37,233 nucleotides of DNA, from assembly GCA_947374485.1 (NCBI GenBank), contig CANCCF010000022.1, positions 1-37,233 of the forward strand, in the 5' to 3' direction. The translations under genes were made by a program, and so were the position numbers. The notes under the pieces were generated by a model. The model saw nothing but the letters and a program-made list of their open reading frames with translations. It was not told the DNA's origin and searched no databases. Positions 15,832 through 23,726 of the stretch are shown piece after piece. Source of the stretch: Comamonadaceae bacterium (GTDB taxonomy: Bacteria > Pseudomonadota > Gammaproteobacteria > Burkholderiales > Burkholderiaceae_C). How positions within the stretch are numbered: position 1 is the stretch's first letter; each line of letters opens with the position of its first letter.

Positions 15832-16470
15832 ATGAGCACCCTGGCACGCACCCTCACTGCAGCGCTGCTGGCGGGCCTGGTGCTCGCCTTGGGTGGTTGC
15901 GCCCTGCCGCGCATGATCGACAGCGACGTGCAAAGCTTCACCGCCAGCGTGCCCGCCGTGCGCCCGGCCCTCTACCGTTTTGAGCGCCTGCCCTCGCAAG
16001 CTGATGCCGCCCTGCAGGAGCAAACCGAGGCGCTGGCAGCGCAGGCCCTGGCCAAGGTGGGGCTGACACCGGCGCCGCTGGTCTCCGGCGCCGTTGCGGG
16101 CACTGCAGCGGCCGCGCCCACGGCCCGCTATGCCGTGCAGGTCAGCGTGCTGGTGAGCACCATGGTGTCGCCCTACGCGCAGCCCTCTGTGGACGGCTTC
16201 TGGGCTTTCCATGGTTGGCACCACCGCAGCGGCTTCGGGCTGGAGATGGAGCCCTCCTGGTACCGCCACGCCGTGCACATCGTGCTGCGTGACAGCACCA
16301 CCGGCCAGCTCGCCTATGAAACCCGCGCCAGTTTTGACGGCCCCTGGGCCGACAGTGCCAACCTGCTGCCTGCCATTCTGGACGCCGCGTTGAGCGGCTA
16401 CCCCACGCCCCCGGGTGGCCCGCGCAAGGTGGTGATTGAATTGCCAGGCTCCCAGGGCGCGCCGCGCTGA
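15832..16470 (+). CDS. DUF4136-type lipoprotein
   Basis: This 212-residue probable outer-membrane or periplasmic lipoprotein has an N-terminal lipobox LGGC with Cys23 after a hydrophobic leader. The rest fits DUF4136-like proteins: DVQSFTA near the start, FERLPSQ, an Ala-rich middle, then a region rich in Trp, His and Gly (FWAFHGWHHRSGFGLEMEPSWYRH) and a C-terminal segment with YETRASFDG and AALSGYPTPPGG. The function of the family is unknown. The gene begins 2 bases after the ttcA stop, and its TGA shares its final A with the ATG of the next gene, so it is translated within the same operon. Confidence 0.8.
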   Translation: MSTLARTLTAALLAGLVLALGGCALPRMIDSDVQSFTASVPAVRPALYRFERLPSQADAALQEQTEALAAQALAKVGLTPAPLVSGAVAGTAAAAPTARYAVQVSVLVSTMVSPYAQPSVDGFWAFHGWHHRSGFGLEMEPSWYRHAVHIVLRDSTTGQLAYETRASFDGPWADSANLLPAILDAALSGYPTPPGGPRKVVIELPGSQGAPR

Positions 16471-17120
16471 TGCCGGGTGTGACCCGCATCATCGCCGTGC
16501 GCCACGGCGAGACCGACTGGAATGTGGACACCCGCATCCAGGGCCAGCTCGACATTGGCCTGAACGCGCGTGGCCGCTGGCAGGCCAGCCGCGTGGCCCA
16601 GGCGCTGGCGGATGAAGACCTGGACGCCGTCTACTCCAGCGACCTGTCACGTGCTTACAGCACCGCCCAGGCGATTGCCGCCGCCCACCCCACGCTAGGT
16701 GCAACGGTGCATACCCACACCGGCCTGCGTGAGCGCGGCTTTGGCAAATTCGAGGGCCACACCTACGCGGCGATCGAAGAACAATGGCCCGATGAGTCGC
16801 GCCTGTGGCGCATCCGCGACCCGCATTTTGCCCCCGTGGGGGGCGAGAGCCCGGTGCAGGTCATGGCCCGCGTGGGGCATGCCGTGGGCGACATCGCTGC
16901 GCGCCATGCCGGAGCGCAAATCGTGCTGGTGGCCCACGGCGGTGTGCTCGACATGCTGTACCGCCTGGCCACCCAGCAGTCGGTCAGCGCCCCGCGCACC
17001 TGGGAGCTGGGCAACACCGCCATCAACCGCCTGCTGTGGACGCCCGACGCACTCACGCTGGTGGGCTGGGCCGACACGCGGCATCTGGACGGTGAACAGC
17101 GCGACGAGTTTGGGGTTTAA
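16470..17120 (+). CDS. Histidine phosphatase (phosphoglycerate mutase-like, GpmB/CobC type)
   Basis: This 216-residue enzyme has the branch-1 histidine phosphatase fold. The phosphohistidine motif RHGETDWN is at residues 11-18 (His12), followed by RIQGQLDIGLNARG. The second His is in LVAHGGVLDML (about 155), and an acidic residue in LRERGFGKFEG completes the site. This pattern is shared by cofactor-independent phosphatases and GpmB-like proteins rather than glycolytic GpmA, which is longer. The substrate is unknown. It is last in the plus-strand operon starting at the SDR genes and is convergent with the XRE regulator gene. In 17121-17224 between them I see only short, weak stems. Confidence 0.87.
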   Translation: MPGVTRIIAVRHGETDWNVDTRIQGQLDIGLNARGRWQASRVAQALADEDLDAVYSSDLSRAYSTAQAIAAAHPTLGATVHTHTGLRERGFGKFEGHTYAAIEEQWPDESRLWRIRDPHFAPVGGESPVQVMARVGHAVGDIAARHAGAQIVLVAHGGVLDMLYRLATQQSVSAPRTWELGNTAINRLLWTPDALTLVGWADTRHLDGEQRDEFGV

Positions 17121-17224
17121 GGGTCTGCCAAGGGGGCAGCAAGCCGGGCTGCGGCCAAAGGTGATGGGCAACAGAATCTGGCAAACCCGTGCCAGCTGTT
17201 GGGGCAAACGTGGACGGCTGGGGG

Positions 17225-17461
17225 TTAGCGCTGCTCGGCACCCATATCGAGCACCAGCAACGCATGAGGTTCCACCTCAAGCGCGTTGGCCAGCGTCACC
17301 AGCACCACCAGAGATGGGTTGGCAGCGCCGGATTCAATTCGGCTCAGGTAGGTGCGAAAAATGCCGCAGCGCTCGGCCAGAACCTCTTGCGACAGGCCGG
17401 AGCCCTTGCGCAGTGCCCTGACCTTTTCACCCACAATATTCTTGTAGTTAATTTCATTCAT
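17225..17461 (-). CDS. Small XRE-family helix-turn-helix regulator
   Basis: This 78-residue protein is almost entirely a Cro/C1-type DNA-binding domain (residues 8-70). The helix-turn-helix includes GLSQEVLAERCGIFRTYLSRIESGAANPS, and the C-terminal helix is followed by HALLVLDMGAEQR. The start at 17461 (MNEINYKN) gives a standard-length domain. The frame is open upstream, but without a likely start site. No strong ribosome site is visible. It diverges from acuI across an A/T-rich region with a dyad, so it could control itself, acuI or both. The final residues form no extra domain. Confidence 0.82.
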   Translation of the reverse strand: MNEINYKNIVGEKVRALRKGSGLSQEVLAERCGIFRTYLSRIESGAANPSLVVLVTLANALEVEPHALLVLDMGAEQR

Positions 17462-17535
17462 TATTGGGAAACCAGTATGCGGATATGTTGCCGCAAGAGG
17501 AACACACTCATTCGAACGCCTCTGCCGCGCCGTAC

Positions 17536-17560
17536 AGCATACACGTAATCGTATACAAAC
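17536..17560. promoter_or_regulatory. A/T-rich dyad between the XRE gene and acuI
   Basis: The 218-base divergent region 17462-17679 contains a locally A/T-rich stretch, GCATACACGTAATCGTATAC (17538-17557 approximately), with the palindrome GTATAC at 17551-17556 and an imperfect partner on its left. It is the best candidate for the operator of the neighbouring XRE regulator. No clear -35/-10 pair could be assigned on either strand. Confidence 0.25.
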
Positions 17561-17679
17561 CATAACTGGGAGCGTTAGCGCACACAGCCGCGCCTGGGTC
17601 GGTAGGTCTGCAAATTGGGCCCATACTCCGGGGCGGCGCCAGCGGCCACTGACATTCAAACAATCAAGAGGAAGACACC

Positions 17680-18657
17680 ATGTTCAAAGGACTATTGCTG
17701 ACCAAAACCGACGGCCATTACGCCGCCCATGTGCAGAGCATTGACGACGCCGTGCTGGGCGAGGGCGACGTGACCGTAGGTGTGGAGTGGTCCACGCTGA
17801 ACTACAAGGACGGCCTGGCCATCACCGGCAAATCCCCCGTGGTGCGGCGCTTTCCGCTGGTGCCCGGCATCGACTTTGCAGGCACGGTCTACAGCAGCCA
17901 GAGCCCGCGCTGGAAGGTGGGCGACAAGGTTGTTTTAAATGGCTGGGGTGTGGGCGAGTCGCACAGCGGAGGCCTGGCGCAGACTGCGCGTGTCAAAGGC
18001 GAGTGGTTGATAGCACTGCCTGCTGCCTTCAGCACGCGCCAGGCCATGGCCATTGGCACCGCAGGCTACACCGCCATGCTGTGCGTGCTGGCGCTGGAAA
18101 GGCATGGCGTCAAACCCTCGGATGGGGAGGTGCTGGTCACCGGCGCCAACGGCGGCGTGGGCAGCGTGGCCGTATCCCTGCTCTCCCGGCTGGGTTACAC
18201 CGTGACCGCATCCACCGGACGGTTGCAGGAGACTGCCTATCTGCAGTCGCTGGGCGCCACCACGGTCATCGACCGCAGTGAACTCTCGGCTCCCGGCAAG
18301 CCGATTGGAAAAGAGCGCTGGGCCGCCGTGGTGGACAGCGTGGGTAGCCACACCCTGGCCAATGCCTGCGCCGGCACACGCTACGGCGGTGCGGTGGCGG
18401 CCTGCGGCCTGGCCCAGGGCATGGACTTTCCGGGCTCAGTGGCGCCCTTTATCCTGCGCGGCATCACGCTCTACGGCATTGACAGCGTCATGGCACCCCT
18501 GGCCAAACGCGAAGAAGCCTGGGCCCGGCTGGCGCGTGACCTGGATGTGGCCAAGCTTGATGCCATCACCTCCGAGATTGCGCTTGAAGACGCGATCGGC
18601 GTGGCCAGCGACCTGCTGGCTGGCAAGGTGCGCGGGCGCGTAGTGGTGAAGCCATAA
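17680..18657 (+). CDS. acuI: AcuI/YhdH-type acryloyl-CoA reductase-like oxidoreductase
   Basis: This 325-residue NADPH-dependent quinone oxidoreductase-type enzyme belongs to the zinc-free medium-chain reductase family. Characteristic blocks are STLNYKDGLAITGKSPVVRRFPLVPGIDFAGTV (residues 38-70), GDKVVLNGWGVGESHSGGLAQ, IGTAGYTAMLCVLALE, and the nucleotide loop VTGANGGVGSVAVSLLSRLGY. These match AcuI/YhdH enzymes, which reduce acryloyl-CoA to propionyl-CoA and act on related enoyl compounds. AAGAGGAAG lies just upstream of the ATG. The stop codon TAA overlaps the presumed start region of the MFS gene (see 18654). Substrate specificity cannot be proven from sequence. Confidence 0.9.
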   Translation: MFKGLLLTKTDGHYAAHVQSIDDAVLGEGDVTVGVEWSTLNYKDGLAITGKSPVVRRFPLVPGIDFAGTVYSSQSPRWKVGDKVVLNGWGVGESHSGGLAQTARVKGEWLIALPAAFSTRQAMAIGTAGYTAMLCVLALERHGVKPSDGEVLVTGANGGVGSVAVSLLSRLGYTVTASTGRLQETAYLQSLGATTVIDRSELSAPGKPIGKERWAAVVDSVGSHTLANACAGTRYGGAVAACGLAQGMDFPGSVAPFILRGITLYGIDSVMAPLAKREEAWARLARDLDVAKLDAITSEIALEDAIGVASDLLAGKVRGRVVVKP

Positions 18658-19967
18658 CCGAGCCGCAGGGCGAACCAGCCTACGCCTGGCTGCGCCTCTT
18701 GGTCTCGCTGGCGCTGATGACGATTGGCGGCAGCGGCATGTATGCCATCACCGTGGTGCTGCCGCGCATCCAGCAGGAGTTTGCGGTGGGCCGCTCCGAG
18801 GCTTCTTTCCCCTATGCCGTAACCCTCGTGGGCTTTGGCCTGGGCGGCATGCTCATGGGCCGCCTGGCCGACCGCTTTGGCGTGATGCTGCCGGTGCTGC
18901 TGGGCGGCGTGTTCTTGGGCTGCGGCTTCCTGCTGGCCGGGTCTGCCCACAGCCTGTGGCAGTTCAACCTGGCGCAGGGCCTGCTGATTGGCCTCCTGGG
19001 CAGCTCGGCCACGTTTGCGCCCCTGGTGGCCGATACCTCGCAGTGGTTCAGCAAACGGCGCGGAATTGCGCTGGCCATTTGCATGAGCGGCAACTACGTG
19101 GCAGGTGCCATCTGGCCGCCCGTCACGCAGCACATGGTGGAGCTGTGGGGCTGGCGCGATGCCTATGCAGCCATTGGCTATTTTTGCTTTGCCAGCATCT
19201 TGCCGCTGGCCTGGGTGCTCCGTCGCCGCGCGCCGGTGCTGTTGCAGCCCTTGGCTGCACCCGGTATGCAGCAGCCTGCAGCGCCCGGCACGGCGGTGGC
19301 CGTTGCACCGCGCGCTGCCACGTCCGACCGCCCGCTCAACCTCAACCCCGCGCTACTCACCATGCTGCTCAGCGTGGCCGGGCTCTCGTGCTGTGTGGCC
19401 ATGTCCATGCCGCAGGTGCACATCGTGGCCTATTGCACCGACCTCGGCTTTGGCGCCACGCAGGGTGCGCAAATGCTCTCGCTGATGCTGGGCGCGGGCA
19501 TCATCAGCCGCCTGGTGTCGGGCTGGGTGTCAGACCACCTGGGCGGGCTTCTCACGCTGCTGATTGGCTCGCTCTTGCAGCTGCTGGCGCTGGCGCTGTT
19601 TCTGCCTTTCAAGGGCCTGGTGCCGCTGTACGTGATCTCGGGCCTGTTCGGCCTGTTTCAGGGCGGCATCGTGCCCTGCTATGCGCTCATCGTGCGCGAG
19701 TATTTCTTGCCGCAGCAGGCCGGTGCGCGCGTGGGCACGGTACTGATGGCCACGCTCTTCGGCATGGCGCTGGGGGGCTGGATGTCGGGCGCCATCTTTG
19801 ACCTCACCGGCTCCTACCGCGCCGCCTTCCTGAATGGCTTGGCCTTCAATCTGCTCAACGCCGCCGTGGTGCTGTTTTTGCTGCGCCGCGCCTGGCATCT
19901 GGCACGCGCCAACCCGGGCGATACTTCGCGCCTGGGCGCTATCGTGCACCGTTTCAACAGGACATAA
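18654..19967 (+). CDS. MFS transporter (monocarboxylate/oxalate-formate type), start codon anomalous
   Basis: This is a 12-helix inner-membrane carrier of the major facilitator superfamily. It has the loop 2-3 motif MGRLADRFGV, a large C-terminal half, and a hydrophilic central loop near residues 190-225. The start is a problem. The first plausible start codon is TTG 18699, which cuts into the first membrane helix. The frame reads further upstream as I-T-E-P-Q-G-E-P-A-Y-A-W-L-R-L-L, a normal cytoplasmic N-terminus, from ATA at 18654 with no ATG, GTG or TTG. ATA overlaps the acuI stop as ATAA, whereas several neighbours use ATGA. One G-to-A change at 18656 would explain both. I annotate from 18654 as the evolutionary start; the actual start could be ATA, CTG 18690 or TTG 18699. 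The substrate is unknown, perhaps a carboxylate. Confidence 0.8.
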   Translation: MTEPQGEPAYAWLRLLVSLALMTIGGSGMYAITVVLPRIQQEFAVGRSEASFPYAVTLVGFGLGGMLMGRLADRFGVMLPVLLGGVFLGCGFLLAGSAHSLWQFNLAQGLLIGLLGSSATFAPLVADTSQWFSKRRGIALAICMSGNYVAGAIWPPVTQHMVELWGWRDAYAAIGYFCFASILPLAWVLRRRAPVLLQPLAAPGMQQPAAPGTAVAVAPRAATSDRPLNLNPALLTMLLSVAGLSCCVAMSMPQVHIVAYCTDLGFGATQGAQMLSLMLGAGIISRLVSGWVSDHLGGLLTLLIGSLLQLLALALFLPFKGLVPLYVISGLFGLFQGGIVPCYALIVREYFLPQQAGARVGTVLMATLFGMALGGWMSGAIFDLTGSYRAAFLNGLAFNLLNAAVVLFLLRRAWHLARANPGDTSRLGAIVHRFNRT

Positions 19968-19972
19968 ATTCC

Positions 19973-20956
19973 ATGCAATACAAACCACTGGGCCGCACCG
20001 GCTGGCAAGTCTCCACCATCAGCTTTGGCGCCTGGGCCATAGGCGGCACCTGGGGCGATGTGGATGATGCCGAATCCATGGGCGCGCTGCACCAGGCACT
20101 CGACCTGGGCGTGAATTTTTTTGACACCGCTGATGTGTATGGTGACGGCCGTAGCGAGCGGCTGTTGGCGCGCCTGCGCAAAGAACGCAGCGAACCGTTT
20201 TATATCGCCACCAAGGCGGGCAGGCGCCTGAGCCCGCATGTGGCCGAGGGCTACAACCGCCAGAACCTGCGCGCCTTTGTCGAGCGCAGTCTGGTGAACC
20301 TGAATGTGGAGGCGCTGGACCTGCTGCAGCTGCACTGCCCGCCCACGCCGGTGTACTACATGCCCGAGGTGTTTGGCGTGCTCGACGAGCTGCAACAGGA
20401 AGGCAAGCTGCGCCACTACGGCGTGAGTGTGGAGAAGGTGGAAGAGGCGCTCAAGGCGATTGAATTCCCCGGCGTGCAAAGCGTGCAGATCATCTACAAC
20501 ATCCTGCGCCAGCGCCCGGCGGATTTGCTGTTGGAGCAGACGCAAAAGAAGGGCGTAGGCATTCTGGCGCGCCTGCCCCTGTCTTCCGGATTGTTGTCGG
20601 GCAAGATGACGGCACAGACGCAATTCGCAGCCGATGACCACCGCATGTTCAACCGCCAGGGCGAGCAGTTCGACAAGGGTGAGACCTTTTCGGGGCTGGA
20701 CTATGCCAAGGGGCTGGCAGCCGTGGAGGCCTTGCGCCCGCTCATCCCTGAAGGCATGAGCATGGCGCAATTCGCCCTGCGCTGGATCACCATGCACCCG
20801 GCAGTGACCTGTGCCATTCCCGGCGGTAAGCGCGCGGGGCAGGTGGCTGACAACGTCAGTGCGGCCGATTTGCCGCCCCTGACCGACGCGCAGATGCAGG
20901 CCGTGCAAACCGTCTACGAACAATACGCCAAGCCCTGGGTGCACCACGGCTGGTAA
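19973..20956 (+). CDS. Aldo/keto reductase
   Basis: This 327-residue NADPH-dependent aldehyde/ketone reductase has a (beta/alpha)8 barrel. The catalytic tetrad is complete: Asp51 and Tyr56 (FFDTADVYG), Lys81 (ATKAG) and His121 (LLQLHC). The C-terminal cofactor segment includes IPGGKRAGQVADN. It belongs to the larger AKR branch that includes YghZ/YajO-like and L-fucose/pyridoxal-type enzymes. It begins 5 bases after the MFS gene and is followed 18 bases later by a hydroxyacid dehydrogenase gene, which suggests a small catabolic operon (reductase, carrier, two dehydrogenases). The substrate is not evident. Confidence 0.88.
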   Translation: MQYKPLGRTGWQVSTISFGAWAIGGTWGDVDDAESMGALHQALDLGVNFFDTADVYGDGRSERLLARLRKERSEPFYIATKAGRRLSPHVAEGYNRQNLRAFVERSLVNLNVEALDLLQLHCPPTPVYYMPEVFGVLDELQQEGKLRHYGVSVEKVEEALKAIEFPGVQSVQIIYNILRQRPADLLLEQTQKKGVGILARLPLSSGLLSGKMTAQTQFAADDHRMFNRQGEQFDKGETFSGLDYAKGLAAVEALRPLIPEGMSMAQFALRWITMHPAVTCAIPGGKRAGQVADNVSAADLPPLTDAQMQAVQTVYEQYAKPWVHHGW

Positions 20957-20974
20957 CCCGTACAAGAGAACGAC

Positions 20975-21886
20975 ATGACCAACACACAAGAAACCGTGGG
21001 CTTCATCGGCCTGGGCCTGATGGGCCATGGCATGGCCAAAAACCTGGTGGACAAAGGCTATGCGCTGTCCATTTACGCGCGCAAACCTGGTGACGCCGTC
21101 ACCGACTTGCAGCAGCGCGGCGCCACCCTGCGCGGCTCTGTGGCCGACGTGGCAGAGCACGCCTCGGTGGTGTTCCTGTGCGTGACCGGCTCCAAAGATG
21201 TGGAGGCCATCATCCGCGGCCCGCAGGGTTTGAAAAGCGGTTTGAAAGCGGGCAGTGTGGTGGTGGACTGCTCCACCTCCGATCCCGTCTCCACCACCGC
21301 GCTGGCCGCCGAGCTGGCCACTATCGGAGTGCACCTGGTGGATGCGCCGCTGAGCCGCACGCCCAAGGAGGCCTGGGCGGGCACGCTGGACACCATGGTG
21401 GGTGCCGAGCTGGCCGTGTTCCAGCGCATAGCGCCCCTGCTGCAAACCTGGGCCGGGCGCATTGTGCACGTGGGCGCGCCCGGCACCGGCCACCGCATGA
21501 AGCTGGTCAACAACTTTGTGTCCTTGGGCTATGCCGCGCTGTATGCGGAAGCGCTGACGCTGGCGCAGGCCGTGGGCATCACACCCACCATGTTCGATGC
21601 GGTGATCCGCAACGGCCGCATGGACTGCCTGTTCTACCAGACCTTCATGGAGTACACCCTGAACGGCAACAAGGAGGCGCACAAGTTCACCCTGACCAAT
21701 GCCTTCAAGGACCTGCGCTATCTGGAGTCCATGGCCGATGACGCCGGCGTGGCCAACCCCATGGGCAATGCCGTGAAGAACAGCTTTGGCCTGGCCGTGC
21801 AGCAAGGCGGGCCCGAGACCATGGTGCCCATGCTGCCCGCGCTGGTGGCGGGCTTGAGTGGCGTGGCGCTCAAAGGCCGGGACTGA
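20975..21886 (+). CDS. Beta-hydroxyacid dehydrogenase, YihU (sulfolactaldehyde reductase)-like
   Basis: This 303-residue NAD(P)-dependent enzyme belongs to the 3-hydroxyisobutyrate/tartronate-semialdehyde dehydrogenase superfamily. The Rossmann motif is GLGLMG at 12-17 and the catalytic Lys is 176 (GHRMKLVNNFVS). The usual substrate motif SGG is replaced by Ser127-Arg128-Thr129 (DAPLSRTPKEAWAGTL). From memory, E. coli YihU has GRT at this point with Arg123, Lys171, Asn174 and Ser178 contacting sulfolactaldehyde. The same spacing appears here as Arg128, Lys176, Asn179 and Ser183. A negatively charged short aldehyde or hydroxyacid substrate is thus likely. No other sulfoquinovose genes are seen. 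Its 3' end overlaps the convergent fumarylacetoacetase gene by 17 bases. Confidence 0.87.
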   Translation: MTNTQETVGFIGLGLMGHGMAKNLVDKGYALSIYARKPGDAVTDLQQRGATLRGSVADVAEHASVVFLCVTGSKDVEAIIRGPQGLKSGLKAGSVVVDCSTSDPVSTTALAAELATIGVHLVDAPLSRTPKEAWAGTLDTMVGAELAVFQRIAPLLQTWAGRIVHVGAPGTGHRMKLVNNFVSLGYAALYAEALTLAQAVGITPTMFDAVIRNGRMDCLFYQTFMEYTLNGNKEAHKFTLTNAFKDLRYLESMADDAGVANPMGNAVKNSFGLAVQQGGPETMVPMLPALVAGLSGVALKGRD

Positions 21887-23150
21887 CGCGCGCGGGCAAC
21901 ACCGTGCCGCGGCACGCACCAAAGCCAATGCGCCGCGCGCCTGGGCGCTCGGCATACGCCTGGAGCGTCACGGTGTCACCATCCTCCAAAAAGCAGCGCT
22001 GCTCGCCGTTGTGCAAGGTGATGGGATGGAGGCCGCCCTGGCTGAGTTCCAGCAAGGTGCCGCCTTGCTCCTGCAGAGGCCCCGACAGGGTGCCGGTGCC
22101 CAACACGTCGCCTGCGCGCAGGTTGCAGCCGTTCACGGTGTGCTGGGTCACCAGCTGCGCCAGCGTCCAGTACGCGTCCCGACTGTTCGAGCGTGAGAGG
22201 CGCTGCCCCGCATCACCCTCGGCCTGCATGCGTGCGGTCTGCAACCACACTTCCAGCTGGATGTCGAAAGCACCACGGCTGCGGTTGGCCGCACTGTCCA
22301 GGTAGGGCAGGGGTTGCGGTTCGCCGGGCGGGTGTGAAAAGGCACTGCGAAACGGTGCCAGCGCCTCCAGCGTCACCACCCAGGGTGAGACCGTGGTGGC
22401 AAAGTTCTTCGCCAGGAAGGGGCCCAGCGGCTGGTATTCCCACGCCTGCACGTCGCGGGCACTCCAGTCGTTGAGCAGGCTCAGGCCCCACACATGCGAT
22501 TCGGCTTCGGTGAGGGGGACGGGCTCGCCCAGGGTATTGCCCTGGGCCACCCACAGCGCCAGTTCCAGCTCGTAGTCCAGGCGCTGCGTGCGCATCAGCT
22601 GCGGCGCAGTGGCACCGGCGGGCAGCACCTGACCCCAGGGCCGGTGAAAGCGCTGGCCGCTGGCCACCAGGCTGGAGGCGCGGCCGTGGTAGGCGATCGG
22701 CAGCCACAGGTAGTTGGGCAGCAGCGGCGTGTCCGGGCGAAACAGCTGGCCCACATGGCGCGCATGGTGGATGCCGCTGTAAAAGTCGGTGAAGTCGCCC
22801 ACCGCGCAGGGCAGGCCCAGCTCCACCTCGCCCTGTGCATACAGCGCCAGCTCCCAGTGGCGCTGGCGCGCATTGCCCGCGCGCAAACCTTCGAAAAGGG
22901 CCAGGCGCAGGGCGTGGCGCTCTGCTGCAGGGAGTTGCATCACCTCGGCCATGTCGGCGCTTTGCAGCTGACCGGCTTGCTGCAGGTCCAGCACCTGGTC
23001 GCCAATGGCCACGCCCGCGCGCCAGTCTTCGGTGGGGCCGAGGCGGAAACGGCCAAAGGGCAGGTTCTGCAAGGGGAAGTCGCAGTCCGCCGCGTTGGCA
23101 GACGCAACCCAGCTCGTTGCCAGCGGGTCGTGGGTGGCATCCAGTGGCAT
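21870..23150 (-). CDS. Fumarylacetoacetase
   Basis: This 426-residue enzyme hydrolyses fumarylacetoacetate to fumarate and acetoacetate, the last step of tyrosine/homogentisate degradation. It has the two-domain FAH layout: an N-terminal SH3-like part (FPLQNLPFGRF near 25, then VAIGDQVLDL) and a C-terminal catalytic part. The metal and catalytic residues are in DFTDFYSGIHHARHVG (near 119-134), DYELELALW and LNDWSARDVQAWEYQPLGPF. The full family length is present. It is the third of three genes (HPPD, VOC, FAH), 27 bases after the VOC gene. The homogentisate dioxygenase and maleylacetoacetate isomerase genes that link it to HPPD are not in the window. Confidence 0.94.
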   Translation of the reverse strand: MPLDATHDPLATSWVASANAADCDFPLQNLPFGRFRLGPTEDWRAGVAIGDQVLDLQQAGQLQSADMAEVMQLPAAERHALRLALFEGLRAGNARQRHWELALYAQGEVELGLPCAVGDFTDFYSGIHHARHVGQLFRPDTPLLPNYLWLPIAYHGRASSLVASGQRFHRPWGQVLPAGATAPQLMRTQRLDYELELALWVAQGNTLGEPVPLTEAESHVWGLSLLNDWSARDVQAWEYQPLGPFLAKNFATTVSPWVVTLEALAPFRSAFSHPPGEPQPLPYLDSAANRSRGAFDIQLEVWLQTARMQAEGDAGQRLSRSNSRDAYWTLAQLVTQHTVNGCNLRAGDVLGTGTLSGPLQEQGGTLLELSQGGLHPITLHNGEQRCFLEDGDTVTLQAYAERPGARRIGFGACRGTVLPARVSPGL

Positions 23151-23177
23151 GGGTGGGCCTTGTGCCTTGCGACGGGC

Positions 23178-23726
23178 TCAGGGCGCAGGCGCCCTGGCGT
23201 GCAAGAACGCAGCGTGCTGGGGCGCCTGTTTGGTCTCGGCCCACTCGTCGAGCATGGCCCACTTCACGGCGTCGAGCTGGCGCAGCGTGGCGGCCTCGTC
23301 CGGGTCGGGGCAGGCCAGTTCCAGCCGGTGGCCGTTGGGGTCGAAAAAATAAATCGAGTGGAACAGGCCGTGGTCGGTCACGCCCAGTACCTTCACGCCT
23401 TGCGATTCCAGATGGGCCTTGAAGGCCAGCAAGGTGTCGTGGTCCTTCACCTGGAAGGCGATGTGCTGCACCCACTCCGGCGTGTTGCTGTCACGGCCCA
23501 TGGGGGGCTGCGTGGGCAGCTCGAAGAAGGCCAGCACATTGCCCTGGCCCGCGTCCAGAAACACGTGCATGTACGGGTCGGCTTCGCCGGTGGAGGGCAC
23601 GTGGTCTTCGGCAATGGCCAGCACAAAGTCCATGTTGAGCATCTGCTGGTACCAGAGCACGGTTTGCCGGGCGTCCTTGCAGCGGTAGGCCACGTGGTGG
23701 ATGCGGTCGATTGTCAAGGCACTCAT
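23178..23726 (-). CDS. VOC-family metalloprotein between HPPD and FAH genes
   Basis: This 182-residue protein has the vicinal oxygen chelate fold (glyoxalase/extradiol dioxygenase/HPPD superfamily). Two beta-alpha-beta-beta-beta modules are visible. Candidate metal ligands are His in RIHHVAYRC (9-10), Glu in LAFFEL (about 70), His in VQHIAFQV (about 88) and Glu in GHRLELACP (about 138). The C-terminal 40 residues form a helical tail. Its ATG overlaps the HPPD stop (ATGA), so the two are co-translated, and fumarylacetoacetase follows. A role in aromatic ring or maleylacetoacetate chemistry is suggested only by this position; glyoxalase-like detoxification is the alternative. Confidence 0.82.
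   Translation of the reverse strand: MSALTIDRIHHVAYRCKDARQTVLWYQQMLNMDFVLAIAEDHVPSTGEADPYMHVFLDAGQGNVLAFFELPTQPPMGRDSNTPEWVQHIAFQVKDHDTLLAFKAHLESQGVKVLGVTDHGLFHSIYFFDPNGHRLELACPDPDEAATLRQLDAVKWAMLDEWAETKQAPQHAAFLHARAPAP

Noticed and set aside
17121..17224. Possible third, inverted copy of the hairpin repeat
   Set aside because: AGGGGGCAGC and GCCGGGCTGCGGCC resemble the repeat in reverse, but the loop is altered and no paired 8-base arms were found. The similarity may be chance GC-richness.
19814..21955. 713-codon open frame on the minus strand
   Set aside because: It runs opposite to the aldo/keto reductase and YihU-like genes, which have complete catalytic motifs. The product is His/Gln/Arg-rich, as expected for antisense frames in GC-rich DNA.
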